Positions 10,723 to 22,521 of a stretch of DNA of 64,000 nucleotides are shown one piece after another (position 1 is the stretch's first letter; every line of letters begins with the position of its first letter). The stretch is from contig JAMYHX010000107.1 of the NCBI GenBank assembly GCA_025529335.1, positions 37,977 through 101,976 of the forward strand. The letters run 5' to 3'. A program made the position numbers and the translations under genes. The notes beneath the pieces are model-generated. The model saw only the letters and a program-made list of their open reading frames with translations, did not search any database and was not told the DNA's origin. The DNA comes from Rhizopus sp. PT2906 (lineage: Eukaryota; Mucoromycota; Mucoromycetes; Mucorales; Rhizopodaceae).

Positions 10723-13700
10723 ATGATGCCAAATTCTCGCTTAATACCAGCCTTACCTCAACCTCAATCTAATCAACGTAAACGATCTAATTCAGTTGGC
10801 ATCTATTCAACACATAAAAAGGGGTTTATATCTCGCCTTTTATCACCGCCTCATAATAATACAATAGAGCTAGATGATAAGGTTTTTTATTACTTGTTTC
10901 TATAAATACCATCTACTCATAATAATAAAGACAGGCCATCATAAGAAAAGCATTGGAAAGCTATTTAAAAAAATAAGTGGCAATAAGGTGACATTTTAAT
11001 AAAACTATGAATGTATGACAAATATCTCTAATAAAACTAACAGTCAGATCCAGAAGAGCAAGACGACCAAGAGAACTTGCCTCAAGTGAGGCCAATTCGA
11101 CCCTCGGTTCGGCAGCACTCCAAGATACCCTTGGCTCCTCCACCCACCATGCGCCATCGTACTTTATCTCAACCGATCTCACAACAGTTCCTATCTGACC
11201 TGCCAGAACAATACATCACTAAACGACCATCAATCTCACAAAGCCAGTCTCATGAAGTCATCAGAAAATCATCCGGCTCCTTCTCTATTTATTCTACCTT
11301 TGGCCGAGACTCGTTTGATTCGGTGGATCATGTCAGTTCAGAAAGCCTTGATTCCTACAACACCGTACAGGACCATCAGGAAGATACGGAAGAAGAAGAT
11401 ACATTTGTGGACGCCCATGGGTTCTCAGAGGAAGATCTGGCCATACTCGAAAAAAAATTACAGGACACACATCTGGCCAAGCGACTGAGTGGTGGCCACT
11501 ATGGTAGTGCAGGTGGGCTGGTTGTCAGCATTCAGCCCAAACAGATTGAGAATGACGACGAGTTGGCCAAGAGCATGCTCAACTGGAAACGGCATAGCGA
11601 CAGCAATAAACGATGGAGCCATATTTTACGAGCTCAACATACGGAAGAAGGATTACCTCAGACAGTTAACGACAAACATGCGAGCACAGTAACCATGATT
11701 GATCTACGAACGACCTCCGAAAGACAAGAAGAGGAGCTGTCGATGCCCGATAAACTCGCCCTGCGCGAGGAAGCCGAAAAGACACTCAACGGTCAACCCA
11801 AGCAAGAGACCCTGTTCACAAGCGACGTTTGGACAAGTACAAGCAGTATCTCCCTATTGGACGACCCTCGAGAAAAAAACAAAAAAAAAGAAGAGGGCGA
11901 GGATGAGGAAAAGGCTAGGGAGACGGCACAGATGCTCTGGAATGAAGATGAGTCAGTGGTTACGAAAGAAAAGATGGCAGAATGGCTAGGTCAGAACAAA
12001 CCATTTCACTCGACCGTTCTTCGGCATTACATGGATTACTTTAACTTTGCAGACATGAGATTAGATGCTGCATTCAGAAAACTTTGCAGTAAACTTTATT
12101 TCAAAGCGGAGGCACAGCAGATTGATAGGATTCTAGAAGTATTTGCAAATCGTTATTGGGAATGTAATACAGGATGTTTACTTGGGAGTGCAGGTAAAAG
12201 AAACAAAAAAAAGCAAAGGGGGTTTTGTTCTTATTATCCTTTTATAGACGTTGTTTATGCCGTCGTATATTCTCTATTATTGTTGAATACCGATCTGCAT
12301 GTGGCTCAGGGGAAACATGTGAGAATGACAAGAGCAGAATTTATTCGAAACACAATGTCCACTATTTTGGATCAAAAGGAACATGAAGAGAGTTTGGGCA
12401 ACAAATGGGCATCAATGGATGGCAAGACATGGGAAATGGAGATTGAAAACTATTTGAGGGTAAGATTGAACAAATTAAGCTTATCAGAAAAAGGCAAATG
12501 TAAACCCCCTTGTGTCCATAACAGGAAATGTATTCATCTGTCAAGCAATATCAAATACTTCAGCCGTTGACAAGAAAGACAAGTCTAGTGAAACGAGGCA
12601 GTATTCTAGGAGGTCGTCGAGTCGTAGGACTTAAGCGAAGTGTGAACTCGATCATTCGTAAATCGGGTATTACCGATAGTATGATGTTACCAGACGATTT
12701 TCAACCAACCTCGCCTGTGGTAAGATGCATCGTGATCTTTTTGTGTTCCATACTTACCATCCCTTGATAAAGCAGCAGCAACAACAGCCAAGGACAAGTA
12801 TGAGCTCGGGTCACGCTCAGTCTTCTCGTCGAGAATCATTTTCATCCATTAACTCGAGCACCACATCCTTCTCCTCACGATGCGGATCACCCATCAATAA
12901 CATGAGTTCTAACAGTTATCAGCCCATGATCCAGTATATGGATACACATGCATCTGCCCTTTTCTCAAGCCGACCTCCTTACTACAAGGAAGGTGTTGTC
13001 ATGCGGAAGCATTTGCTGGAGAATGCGACACAAAAGGCTAAACATAGAGAGTGGAAAGAATGCTATCTGGAAGTAGATAAGCATGGTGAACTGTGCATGT
13101 ACCAGTTGCAGCAACAACAAACGCAGGAATCGTTTGATAAGAGTTTCTTTAGACATTCAAGCGCAGCACACTTTAGTTTGTCTGATACCCTGAAGCCTAC
13201 TGTACCACAAAACCCCGCATCCTTTTGTGCAGGAGGAAACAATACCAGATGGGCAGTAAGTTATATAATGGAAAAATAGGAAAAGAAAAATTCATATTGA
13301 ATATATATTTTATTTAGACACATTCCCAGTTACTTGGTAAAATAAAGCTAAACCACACACTAGCAAACGCACTGCCGCCTCCGGGATACAACCGACAGCG
13401 ACCCCATGTGTTTGCAATACAACAGGCCGATGGAGGTGTTTATTTATTTCAAGCGGCCTCGGCTGAACAAACGCAAGAATGGGTGTCAACCTGTAACTAT
13501 TGGGCAGCAAGGACAAGTAAGGAACCATTGCCAGGAGGTATCAGCAACATGGAATACGGATGGGGTCATTGCCTTGATGACGTTGTCATGGATTTGGACG
13601 CTTATCACAGCGATAGACAAGCCAATAACTTTTATATCCATGATCCAGACTCGGTTACGATCCATGATTGGATTCCGCCCACGGCAACTATGGTATCAAG

Positions 13701-14069
13701 TCAGTTAGATGAAAAAGAACAATACAAGGTGCTACAAAAACACTTGGCTGAATTGGATAATGAAATAAATGAACACCGAGATAGAAAAGCCAAAATATTG
13801 ATCAAGGTAAAATGCAACTCAACACAATGCATAATGCAGGCTCACATTTTTTCCTCTAGTTTCCTAGCAAATGCAGTAACTACAGTAAAGTGATGTCCAA
13901 CTGGGAAGCAAGGGCCAAATATCTATTACACGAAATTATTAAATATCAAAACTATTGTGATGCGCTAGAGAAAAGCATAGAACAGCTTGGAGAAAATCAA
14001 CTCATGTATCAAACGCCACAGGTTGATTTGGTGAAAGAAATCAACCAAGAATTACACTTTAATATATAA
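10723..14069 (+). CDS. Sec7-PH domain Arf guanine nucleotide exchange factor (EFA6/Yel1-like layout)
   Basis: Activates Arf-type GTPases at membranes. Exons 10723-10881, 10931-10987, 11044-12193, 12248-12459, 12525-12719, 12773-13255, 13318-13806 and 13860-14069 give 984 residues. A Ser/Pro-rich N-terminal 360 residues precede the Sec7 domain: LGQNKPFHSTVLRHYMDYFN, then KAEAQQIDRILEVFANRYW (the glutamic finger is the E of AEAQ) and YSLLLLNTDLHVAQGKHVRM (motif 2). A PH domain follows (GVVMRKHLLENATQKAKHRE ... REWKECYLEV ... VYLFQAASAEQTQEWVSTCN), then a C-terminal helical region. Sec7 followed closely by PH and a helical tail is the arrangement of EFA6/PSD in animals and Yel1 in yeast, whose target is the Arf6/Arf3 class; that target is inference. 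Intron 12194-12247 is 54 bases with no stop, so retention would be silent in frame. Confidence 0.88.
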
Positions 14070-16109
14070 TAAAGCTTTTTTTTATTGAACAAAAAGCCTG
14101 GTATTGTTTAGAGACGTCGTGTAACTATGGTTACTTGTTTGATGGCCCCAATCTATCTGGAAGAATCTTTAATAACCCCAGGTGACACGCAACAATAGAG
14201 AAGCACAATTCATTCTCCGTTTTCCGAGCCACTTCCTGTGATACTTTGAATCGAATGATAATCAGTTCAACGAAACAAAATCATTTTTTTTTTACATGGA
14301 GCTTTGATCAAATCGAGTCATGGATCTAGCTTTTGTACTGTATTTTTATTAATTAGTGACATTAATTTTATAAAATGTTGTCATAAAATAAAAAAATTAT
14401 TTGCGTAAAAAGACGACAAAGAAAAATATGTTTGAATAAAACGACATCATGTCAAAAGAGTTAATTTCGACTCCAACACAGCCTACCTGTTAATATTCTT
14501 GACGACGACGAATTTACATTTCATACAACATGAATTTTGTTCTCATCATGGGCGTATTTATTTTCGATCACAGGCGAATTTACTTTCCGGAAAGAGTGTA
14601 TAACAAAGCGAAAACGCGGAAATATGAACTTTTCGCAGTTTTAAAACAGATGTCGTTCAAAAACCTTTCTCTGTTTCATTTTTATAGTTATGAACAAAAA
14701 AGCAGACAATATGCGTTGTTTTGTGCAATTGAAGTCATTCAACGCCATCGGGCTGTTAAATATTTATCACAATGGACTAATGCATTAACTAAATGATAAA
14801 CAACCAACCATAACTTTCTTTAAGCTCTCATATCTTATATTCACTTGTTGTATTTATTCGCATGAAAGGCTTACCTAATGAAAGCGCTGATGTTTTCGAT
14901 ATTTGCATGTTAGGATAAACAAATTGAATTGGCAAGTGCACAAGCATGCATCCATGGGCGCTGGTTACCTCGTGGTATCCCTTTTATTCAATCCTTTAAA
15001 TCCCTTCATTAAATGCTTCAGTATATCACCATATACATGATATAGTATCCTTTGTTTCGATCCTTTTGTATGCAAAAGTAGGATCACTGGATGGTTCAAA
15101 AGGAACAAATACTCTGTTCAAAAACTTTTGTCTTTACTATTGGCTGCAGCATACATTAAAGAGAACCCTTTTCAAAATGTTGCACATTATTAGATTGTAA
15201 ATGGAGTGGACAGAATACAATGAAACTGTGTGTATGATTTTTATTCAGAATAAAATGAAACAATTCTACACATGATCTATATTTAGATGTTCAGAAGCAT
15301 TTTAAAATTGATAACATTTGATTGTCGTATAGCAGACTAACATTCAACTATCAAAGAACAATGATTTCGATCCTAAACACACAATATAACTCGGATGCTT
15401 CGCAGTAACAGATTCATTCAAAGGAAAAGTGACACGGCTTCCTTTTAGGATCAAGTGACATTATCTTTGAACAACTTAAAACTACGACTTTGCTTTTTGG
15501 AATATCCTTAAAGTAAATTTATTTTTATTGCGAGCGGGCAAAATAATTATGATCTAATATCCATGGTTACTCAAAGTTTTTTTTTTTGCTTCTCTCTCCT
15601 TTTTTTTTGAAACAGTGAAGCATCAAGTGCTTCAATAAAAGTTAAAAGCTAAAAAATAAAAAGAGAAGCATTTCTGTCAATGGCCGTGCATCCAGAAAGG
15701 ATGAAAGAGAGGAAATAGACATGAATTGTAACACCTGTCATTGTTTTAAGCCTAGACACATTTTATGTAGTGTGACATTATGCAAAGGGAAAAAAGAATA
15801 ACAATAATAAAATGTTGAGTTACCCTGTCCTTAGTCAAGCCCCCCTGTATTCAAAATAGTAAATATAAATAAATAAACTCTTTTTTTATTAGGTGTGTGT
15901 GGTATAGTCAAACATGTTCAGAAGGGAAGATAAAAACAAAACAAATCCCTTTCCTTCCCCTTTGACAAAAAAAAAGGAAAATTTTTTCCTTTGATTGAAA
16001 TGATAACAAAAAAAAAACGAAAAAAGGGTATTGAAAAATAAAAGAAAAACAAAAGATGCTGTTGTTGTTGTTATATATATATGTTGCTATGTACTACTTC
16101 TTGGTTCAA
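14070..16109. other. 2.0-kb intergenic region without a recognisable gene
   Basis: Lies between the convergent stops of the Arf-GEF and the HMG-box gene. It has scattered homopolymer runs and simple repeats, for example (TTG)n followed by (TA)n near 16061-16084. An 88-codon frame at 14530-14796 has no recognisable domain. No tRNA, transposon end or CRISPR-like array is visible. Confidence 0.4.
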
Positions 16110-17270
16110 TTATTTAGATTTACGCTTCACTTTTCTTTGCTCGTCATGCATGTTAAGTGGCGTATCTTTTATGGGTCTTTTTGTAGGAGAAGAAGGAGCG
16201 GTTGCACGACGAGGACAATAGCGGTACTCTGGAAATGCTTCACGATGAGCTAATTTTTCCTGTTCTGCGAGCCCATGCCACGGCTTTTTTTCATTCTCGG
16301 ATAACTTGCTCCATCGACGTGACGCACGTCTATTTTAGTTAAGGTTAGAAAAAAAAAATGCGAATCTTTTTAAATATTTACTTGGATATTTCCTCAGCAC
16401 GTAAAGTAGGGTCCTGAATCTTGAGTGCTTGTCCATAATGACATCGAAACTACACAAACAGATGAATAAATAAATTTTAATAACTTTAAAGTTCTTACAT
16501 GAATCCAAGCGTTACGCGGTCTTTTGATATGGGCATTTTTTGTTAGAAACATGCTTTGATCGACATTGTTCCGAGCAGATTTATACATGACATGATCACC
16601 ATTTGAATAGCAATCTGTGAAGGCTAAGGCAATATCTGTTTCTAGTTCTTCTATATGTTTCGTATCTTGCTTTGAATCAGGCTGAATGGCTTTTAATAGA
16701 CTAGCAGCCACTTGAGACCCAGGGTGTCGTTGGGCTGCTGCTGCTGCCGCTGAAGCAGAGGCGGCAGCCATCGTAGGTGACATAGGTGAGGACTGGATAG
16801 CTTTGAAGAAGGGATCATAGCGTGGAGGAGAAGATCGTCGTTGTGGAATGGGTATCTGGATGTTACTGGGTATAAGAAATGAGTATGGACGTTGCAAAGG
16901 TTCAAAAAGACGAACAGGAAATATTTGGGTATTATGCTGGACAGAAGGAACAGCAGGCTCAAGAGGCACAGGTCGTTCTTGTTCTTCCACAATGAATCTC
17001 TTTATCTTTGGCGACTCGGGAGATGGTGGTCTGTTGTCTAGAAGAAGTTTAATATTTTTATTTTAGGTAATTTTAGCTGTCCTTACCACACAAATCTATA
17101 ATTGGAGCTAATTCAACCATGGGGGAAGTTGAAGAAAGTGGAGGAGTAGGCACAGGAAACCTTGTAAGATTTTCATTTTTTGATGTTTCCAAATCACACA
17201 TCATTGGCGGAGGTTTAATGGATAATTTGGTTGGATTGGCAACAACAGTAATAGGAAATGAATGTGGCAT
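16110..17270 (-). CDS. HMG-box (MATA_HMG/SOX-type) transcription factor
   Basis: Exons 17270-17087, 17037-16499, 16449-16382 and 16329-16110 give 336 residues. The first 230 residues are Pro/Ser-rich with an Ala-rich tract (AAASASAAAAAA). The HMG box spans about residues 231-300: HIKRPRNAWIHFRCHYGQAL, LRAEEISKRASRRWSKL, ENEKKPWHGLAEQEKLAHRE and a trailing PEYRYCPRR. The box begins with the (K)RPRNAW(I/M) signature of sequence-specific fungal HMG factors such as mating-type and Ste11-like regulators. A basic tail (KVKRKSK) could be a nuclear signal. The Mucorales sex locus is flanked by a triose phosphate transporter and an RNA helicase, which are absent here, so this is probably not sexM/sexP. 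Three introns split the box region; all junctions restore the box in frame. Confidence 0.85.
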
Positions 17271-18139
17271 GAGGAAGGGGATATCTAAATAAAAAAATTG
17301 GTGGTCGTAAAAAAAGGGGAATATGGTATAAATATATATATATGAAGATATATATTATAATGCAAATATATATTTATATGGGAGTTTTTTGTTGTTGAAA
17401 TGGGGTATGGATAGAATATATATATAGAATATATATATAAAGAGTATGTATAAAGAAGAAAATAAAAAGAGAATAAAGAAAAAGAAATAAAAGGGGGAAA
17501 AGAAAGAGAACAAACAGAGTTTATATACTTTATTCATAAAGGCTCATCAATCATTTTTTTGGACTGGGCTCAACTGACTTTTAAAAAAATAGAACACTTT
17601 TTTTCTTGTACAATGAACAAACTGTGTCAACACAAAAGTAAAACATGAGTTGCCATAGTAATACGTTACTATGGTAAAAAAACGATTTGAACAAAGAAAA
17701 CAACATTACGTAATAATGAAATTTCAATTCATTAGTCACCTTTTGCTTCACTCTTTCCTTCTTTCTTATTGTTTCAGGATGTCAATCATTTTAATATAAA
17801 AAAGGATCAAAAAAATCTCTATTCTTTTTTACTCGTGCTACCATTTATGATTGTGTGTGTGTATTCAAAACATGGTTTAAAATTAGATTTCCGAACCCTT
17901 ACAAAAAAAAGAAAAGAACAAAGGTAGTTTTTGCTTTCCCCTCTTCCCCTTGATACGATCTCCTTGACTTATAAAAACAAAAAGCTTATTCTTTTCATTT
18001 CCGAGGGTAAAAGCAAAAAGAAGAGTAACGACCATTAAAAGACGTCATTTTTCGGGGCCAATAAAATTGCTATTTTTACATAATTATTATTATCACTTCG
18101 GCATCTCTCCGACTGGTCTCCCTTTTTTTTGTTAAACTT
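17271..18139. other. 870-bp divergent upstream region, low-complexity AT tracts
   Basis: Lies between the HMG-box start and the HEM4 start. Bases 17330-17440 hold repeated TATATATA blocks, and 17455-17510 is a purine-rich tract. A palindromic GTTGCCATAGTAATACG / TTACTATGGTA motif sits near 17650-17675. No gene is seen. Transcription start sites cannot be assigned. Confidence 0.35.
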
Positions 18140-18940
18140 ATGCTAGAAAAACGTGTTTGGATATTCAAAGACAAAAAAGACAACAATGATGAATATGACT
18201 CGCTGTTGATTAAAAATAATTATTCACCTGAGTTTATACCCCTACTTGATTACACATGCCAAAATGTCGACATGCTCAAGTCCATCTTAATCACTGGTCC
18301 ACATGCTCTCAACCTTTCTGGCCTCATCTTGACTTCACAAAAGTCAGTTCATACTCTTACAAAAGCCTATACACCTCTAAAAGATGAAATACGTCAGCAG
18401 TGGCATGAATTACCTGTGTTTGTCGTAGGACCACAAACAGAACAATTATTGGCCCAATCTCCTTTATACAGCCACTGTCACACGAATCATTGGATAGAAG
18501 CACCCCGAGCTCTTGAACTAATCAAGCCAATCATAGATCATTATAATAAAAAGGGCCAACTACTGTTCTTAGCGGGTGACAAACGACGTGATGTGATACC
18601 CCAAGCGTTGACAGAAGCCAAGATACCCTTTCTTGAAGTACAGACCTATGCAACCTGCCCTCACCCTGATCTACCTGCCAGACTACAGCAATTGGAGCAA
18701 GCTGAAGCCGAATGGGCGGTGTTCTTTAGTCCCTCGGGGTTAAAGTTTATTCAATCCGCTTTACCTACCTCCAAACTTCTCCAATCAGGTCAAATCAAGA
18801 TTGCTGCCATAGGCCCCACCACAGCGGACTACATCCATGCCCTTGGCCTGACTGTTCATGCCGTGGCCGAAAAGCCCGACGCAAAACACCTGGTCGATGC
18901 CGTGGTTAAATTTGACATGACGGGAAAATACCAAAAATAG
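18140..18940 (+). CDS. HEM4: uroporphyrinogen-III synthase
   Basis: Cyclises hydroxymethylbilane with inversion of ring D, the fourth step of haem synthesis, in the cytosol. It is a single exon of 266 residues, close to the usual 260-280. The family is recognised by weakly conserved but characteristic segments: LILTSQKSVHTL (first domain), FVVGPQTEQLL, LFLAGDKRRDVIPQAL, VQTYATCPH, WAVFFSPSGLKF and IAAIGPTTADYIHALGL in the second domain. Low overall conservation is normal for this enzyme. The start is the first ATG after a stop-rich leader. It is one of the few intron-free genes in the window. Confidence 0.9.
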   Translation: MLEKRVWIFKDKKDNNDEYDSLLIKNNYSPEFIPLLDYTCQNVDMLKSILITGPHALNLSGLILTSQKSVHTLTKAYTPLKDEIRQQWHELPVFVVGPQTEQLLAQSPLYSHCHTNHWIEAPRALELIKPIIDHYNKKGQLLFLAGDKRRDVIPQALTEAKIPFLEVQTYATCPHPDLPARLQQLEQAEAEWAVFFSPSGLKFIQSALPTSKLLQSGQIKIAAIGPTTADYIHALGLTVHAVAEKPDAKHLVDAVVKFDMTGKYQK

Positions 18941-19247
18941 ATAATTTATCCTCTTACGAGATAGAATAAGAATAATAAAAAAGCTTGGCATACAGAATAT
19001 AGAAATACTGTGTTATCCATTCTACTTGCAATTGTCCATTGAGTCTCTTATTTTAGGGTAAACAAATATCTTTGAATAAAGTACTGTATCTGATGATGCT
19101 TTTGTTGTATGGGCGTGTCATTATAAGCATCTGAAATGCGTGAATAGAATGTGAAATGATCATGAATGTATAGAAGGTACACTAAATCCTTTACTCAGAT
19201 AAGTGTATTTATAGAAACATGGAAAAAAGATATCCATTGTATTTACA

Positions 19248-19257
19248 CTATATAAAC
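19248..19257 (+). promoter_or_regulatory. TATA box of the chitin deacetylase gene
   Basis: CTATATAAAC lies about 43-52 bases upstream of the chosen ATG at 19300, followed by a pyrimidine-rich leader. The position supports 19300 as the start rather than the in-frame ATG at 19219, which lies upstream of the TATA box. Confidence 0.6.
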
Positions 19258-19299
19258 ACCCTCCCTTTTCTTAACTCCTTTTTTCTTTTCATTCAAAAC

Positions 19300-20550
19300 A
19301 TGAAGCTCGCCATCCTTAGTGCCGCCTTACTTGCTGTAGTTACAGCTGCACCTTCCCCTACTAAGACGACAGGAACTTATATTCCTCAAAAGTCGCCTTC
19401 CTTTTCAAACGTGCCTTCTCCTACAGGCATTGTCACAGCTTACAACTATGGCCCTTACAATACCTCTGATGCCTTGCCTACCACAACCTTGTCTGGCTAT
19501 CCTTCTCCCTGGGAAGTACCTGACACCAAGAGCGATGAAGTCCAGGCAGCCATTAAGCAAATCGATTGGAGCCTTGTACCTGACGCTCCTGTTCGAAAGC
19601 AAGATGAGAATGGTAATTTCAAGCCTGATACGGATGGCGATGATGACCCTTACTGCTGGTGGTCCGATACAAACTGTGTCAAGCCCAAGATTAATCTGCC
19701 CGAAGATTATTACATTTGTCCTAACAAGGGTGATTGGGGTCTATCCTATGATGATGGACCTTTTAACTTGTACACTGGCAAAGAAGCTGCCACTCAGAAC
19801 AAGTACGCTGAACCTGCTCTTTACAATTACCTAGTTGAGCATAATAATCAAAAGGCTACCCTGTTTGTAAGTGACACGGATTATTTTTTGAGTATTCAAT
19901 TAATCTCATTTCACTAGTATATTGGCTCTAATGTTGTTACTTATCCTGAAGCTGCTAAGCGCGCATTCAATGATGGCCATTACATTTGCGTCCATACATG
20001 GTCCCATCCTGCCATGACCACCATGACGAACGAAGAAGCTGTGGCCGAATTCTACTGGACTCTCAAGGCCATTAAAGAAACTACGGGTGTCACACCAAAG
20101 TGCTGGAGACCTCCCCAAGGTGATGTTGATGACCGTATTCGTTCCATTGCTTGGCAGATGGGTATGCACACCGTCCTCTGGGATTGGGATACGAACGATT
20201 GGGACATGCCTGCACCTGGCGGCGGTGACTTGGCTCCTTCCAAGGTTGATGGCTACTTTGAAGGCTGGATTGAAGACGAGCAATCAGGCAATCAAACTCA
20301 TGGTCACATTGTCCTCGAGCATGAACTCAATAATGCCACGGTCAACATGACCATGTTCTGGTTGCCCAGGATTCAAAAAGTGTTTAATGTCGTGCCTGCC
20401 CTCGCCTGTAACAATGTCACTCAGCCTTACTGGGAACAGCAATACGTTTATCCTCTTCAGACATTGCCTGTTGGTGGCTCAAACACCTCTAGCACTGCTA
20501 CGGAAACAACAATTGTTCTCTCCTCTGCTCTGCCTCGTGCTACTTCGTAA
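19300..20550 (+). CDS. secreted chitin deacetylase (carbohydrate esterase family 4)
   Basis: Removes acetyl groups from chitin to give chitosan, the main wall polymer of Mucorales. Exons 19300-19866 and 19918-20550 give 399 residues. A signal peptide (MKLAILSAALLAVVTAAPSP) begins at 19300. The NodB domain holds all five CE4 motifs: SYDDGPF (catalytic base and metal Asp), HTWSHPAM (metal His), WRPPQGDVDDR, LWDWDTNDW and VLEHELN. A Ser/Thr-rich tail ends SSALPRATS; a GPI site is possible but not evident. Several N-x-S/T sites suggest glycosylation. The stop is 23 bases from the stop of the convergent P450. Confidence 0.93.
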
Positions 20551-20573
20551 TTTATTAAAATTAAATTAGAGTT

Positions 20574-22521
20574 TTATTTTGTTTCCTTTTTAATAAACCG
20601 AACTGGGCCTGTTGATGGTTTAGAATAGCCTTTTTCACCAGAAATCAGAATATCGCCTGCTGGACGCATTTCATAATGTCTAATAAGGTAAGAAACAATA
20701 CCTTTTATCTGCTGGGTTGCAAACCATCTTCCTGGACAAGCTCGCCTATAACACGACGAATAAGAATTGGTTTATACCTATTTAGCTGAACCACTTACTT
20801 TCCAAGACCAAAAGAGACAAAATCATGTCCTGTCTTTGTCGTTTGCTTATCCTGGCCAACGAATCTGAATCCCAAGAACTGGTCGGCATCACCCATGTGA
20901 CCTTGGTTAGCTTCATCAAAGTGGATATGCCACATATTGATATAAACATCCTCCCCTTTGAGAAAGAGTTAGAAAAGAGGAAACGCTTTACATGTTATTT
21001 TACTTATTTCTACCTGGTCTAACGATCGCTCCTGACCGAAGGACAACATCCTTATCTGTGATATTTTTATGAGGCAGGGCAATACCCGTAGCACGAGTAC
21101 GCATAGACTCACGAATGAAGCTGTCGAGTTTTGGCATCTGTCGATAAGCACTTGGCACAAAGTCTTGTGCATCGGCGGTCTCTGAAACCTGCTTTTGCTC
21201 TTCAAGTAACTCTGGGATATATTGGGGGTGCGCTACAAGTCGGTACATCACGGCTGCTGCTGCCATTGAAGTGGTATGAACGCCAACAAAGATAAAGATG
21301 AGGATGACAGTTGTCAGAGACTCGAGATATGCATCATCTATTTCTTCTTGAGGATGCGCTTCAAGTATGTAACCAAGGATACCACTTGGCTCCTGATTTC
21401 CGTCATTTAGTATTCTTTTTAAATTTATTTTTATGCGTACGCACCTTTTGTTCTGGTGATGCTTTTCTTCTTTCAATGTCTGCTGCTAATGCGTTTTTGA
21501 TAAGCATTCTGTGTTTGTCTATAGCTGCTGTCCTTGGATACAGGAACCTAAAAATAAAGAAAAGTTAAATCATGTTTGAGCTGGAAATGAGTTCAATTTT
21601 ACTTCAGGTATAATTTGTTGAAGAATGGGAATATTACACGGAATAACCCAGGTGTCATTTCTTTACCAATCTCTGATACTGCATTCTCAAATGCATTCAT
21701 CAGATTCTCGTCTGTACACAGCTCTTTACCTACAAAAGCAGATGCGCTGTAGCGAGCTACAAAGCTTCTCAAGAAGGGAAGTAGATCAGGCACGACAACT
21801 ATGTTCAAAATGAGTAAAGACAAGCAACCCTCTAGTTTTGATTTTCCTTTTACCTTCCGGTTCATTCAGTACATGCTTAGCATGTTTTATGATCTAATGG
21901 GAAAGCAAAGGTTTAGAAAAAGATTGCTTTAACACTTTAACACACTCTACCATTTCAAAGCCTTGCGGACAGTAGTTGTCAAGATGAGGCGTCAGATGCT
22001 TCACAATGGATTGTTTTACTATCTCAGGGGACAAGGAGTATCTAGAATTTGCATGGGCTGTGGTTTGACCCAGAAACTAGAATTTTCTTTAAGTTTTTCT
22101 CCTTTTAATCCCTTCTTAGGGAGTAAATTTTACCTCGACTTGCCCAGCAAGAAAACTTAGGCTTGGATGTGTAAAGACTTCTGGGGCATCGTCTGCACCG
22201 ACAACAGTGACCCATTGGCCATGAAGATGCATCTTGAAAGCAGATCCATACTTTTTAGACCACTTCTTGGTGAATCCAAGTGTATTCTTGTAATAGTCAA
22301 TCGTGGAGCCAACGAATGGTAGCTTGTATGGAACTACAGGAAATTGTTCTTTTGACTTTTATATATATATTGATTAGCCTATGTTATCAATTGATGCATA
22401 TAGCGTTTACATTATTAGACAATAAGCGAGATGTTGATTTAAGCAACACAAAGGCAGTAATTAAAGCACCAGCAGACAAGTAAAGATGTTCAGATTTTTT
22501 ATCCAATCCAATATAATTCAT
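20574..22521 (-). CDS. cytochrome P450 monooxygenase, membrane-anchored
   Basis: Exons 22521-22411, 22355-22134, 22076-21951, 21894-21855, 21798-21603, 21547-21445, 21392-21014, 20955-20799 and 20745-20574 give 501 residues. An N-terminal hydrophobic segment (LYLSAGALITAFVLL) precedes the proline-rich hinge QFPVVPYKLPFVGST. The I-helix is FVGVHTTSM (oxygen-binding Thr), the K-helix FIRESMR (ExxR), the meander LGFRFVG, and the haem loop FGLGKRACPGRW with Cys at about residue 448. The layout resembles fungal ent-kaurene-oxidase-like or CYP509-type P450s, but I cannot name substrate or family from sequence. The second exon was placed by phase and by the conserved VPYKLPFVG hinge, which rejects a nearer TAG acceptor. 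An endoplasmic-reticulum location is expected. Confidence 0.92.

Noticed and set aside
14530..14796. 88-codon + strand frame in the gene-poor region
   Set aside because: No recognisable domain, no splice partners, composition like the flanking AT-rich DNA.
16110..17270. Possibility that the HMG-box gene is the Mucorales sex locus
   Set aside because: The usual flanking genes, triose phosphate transporter and RNA helicase, are not in the neighbourhood.
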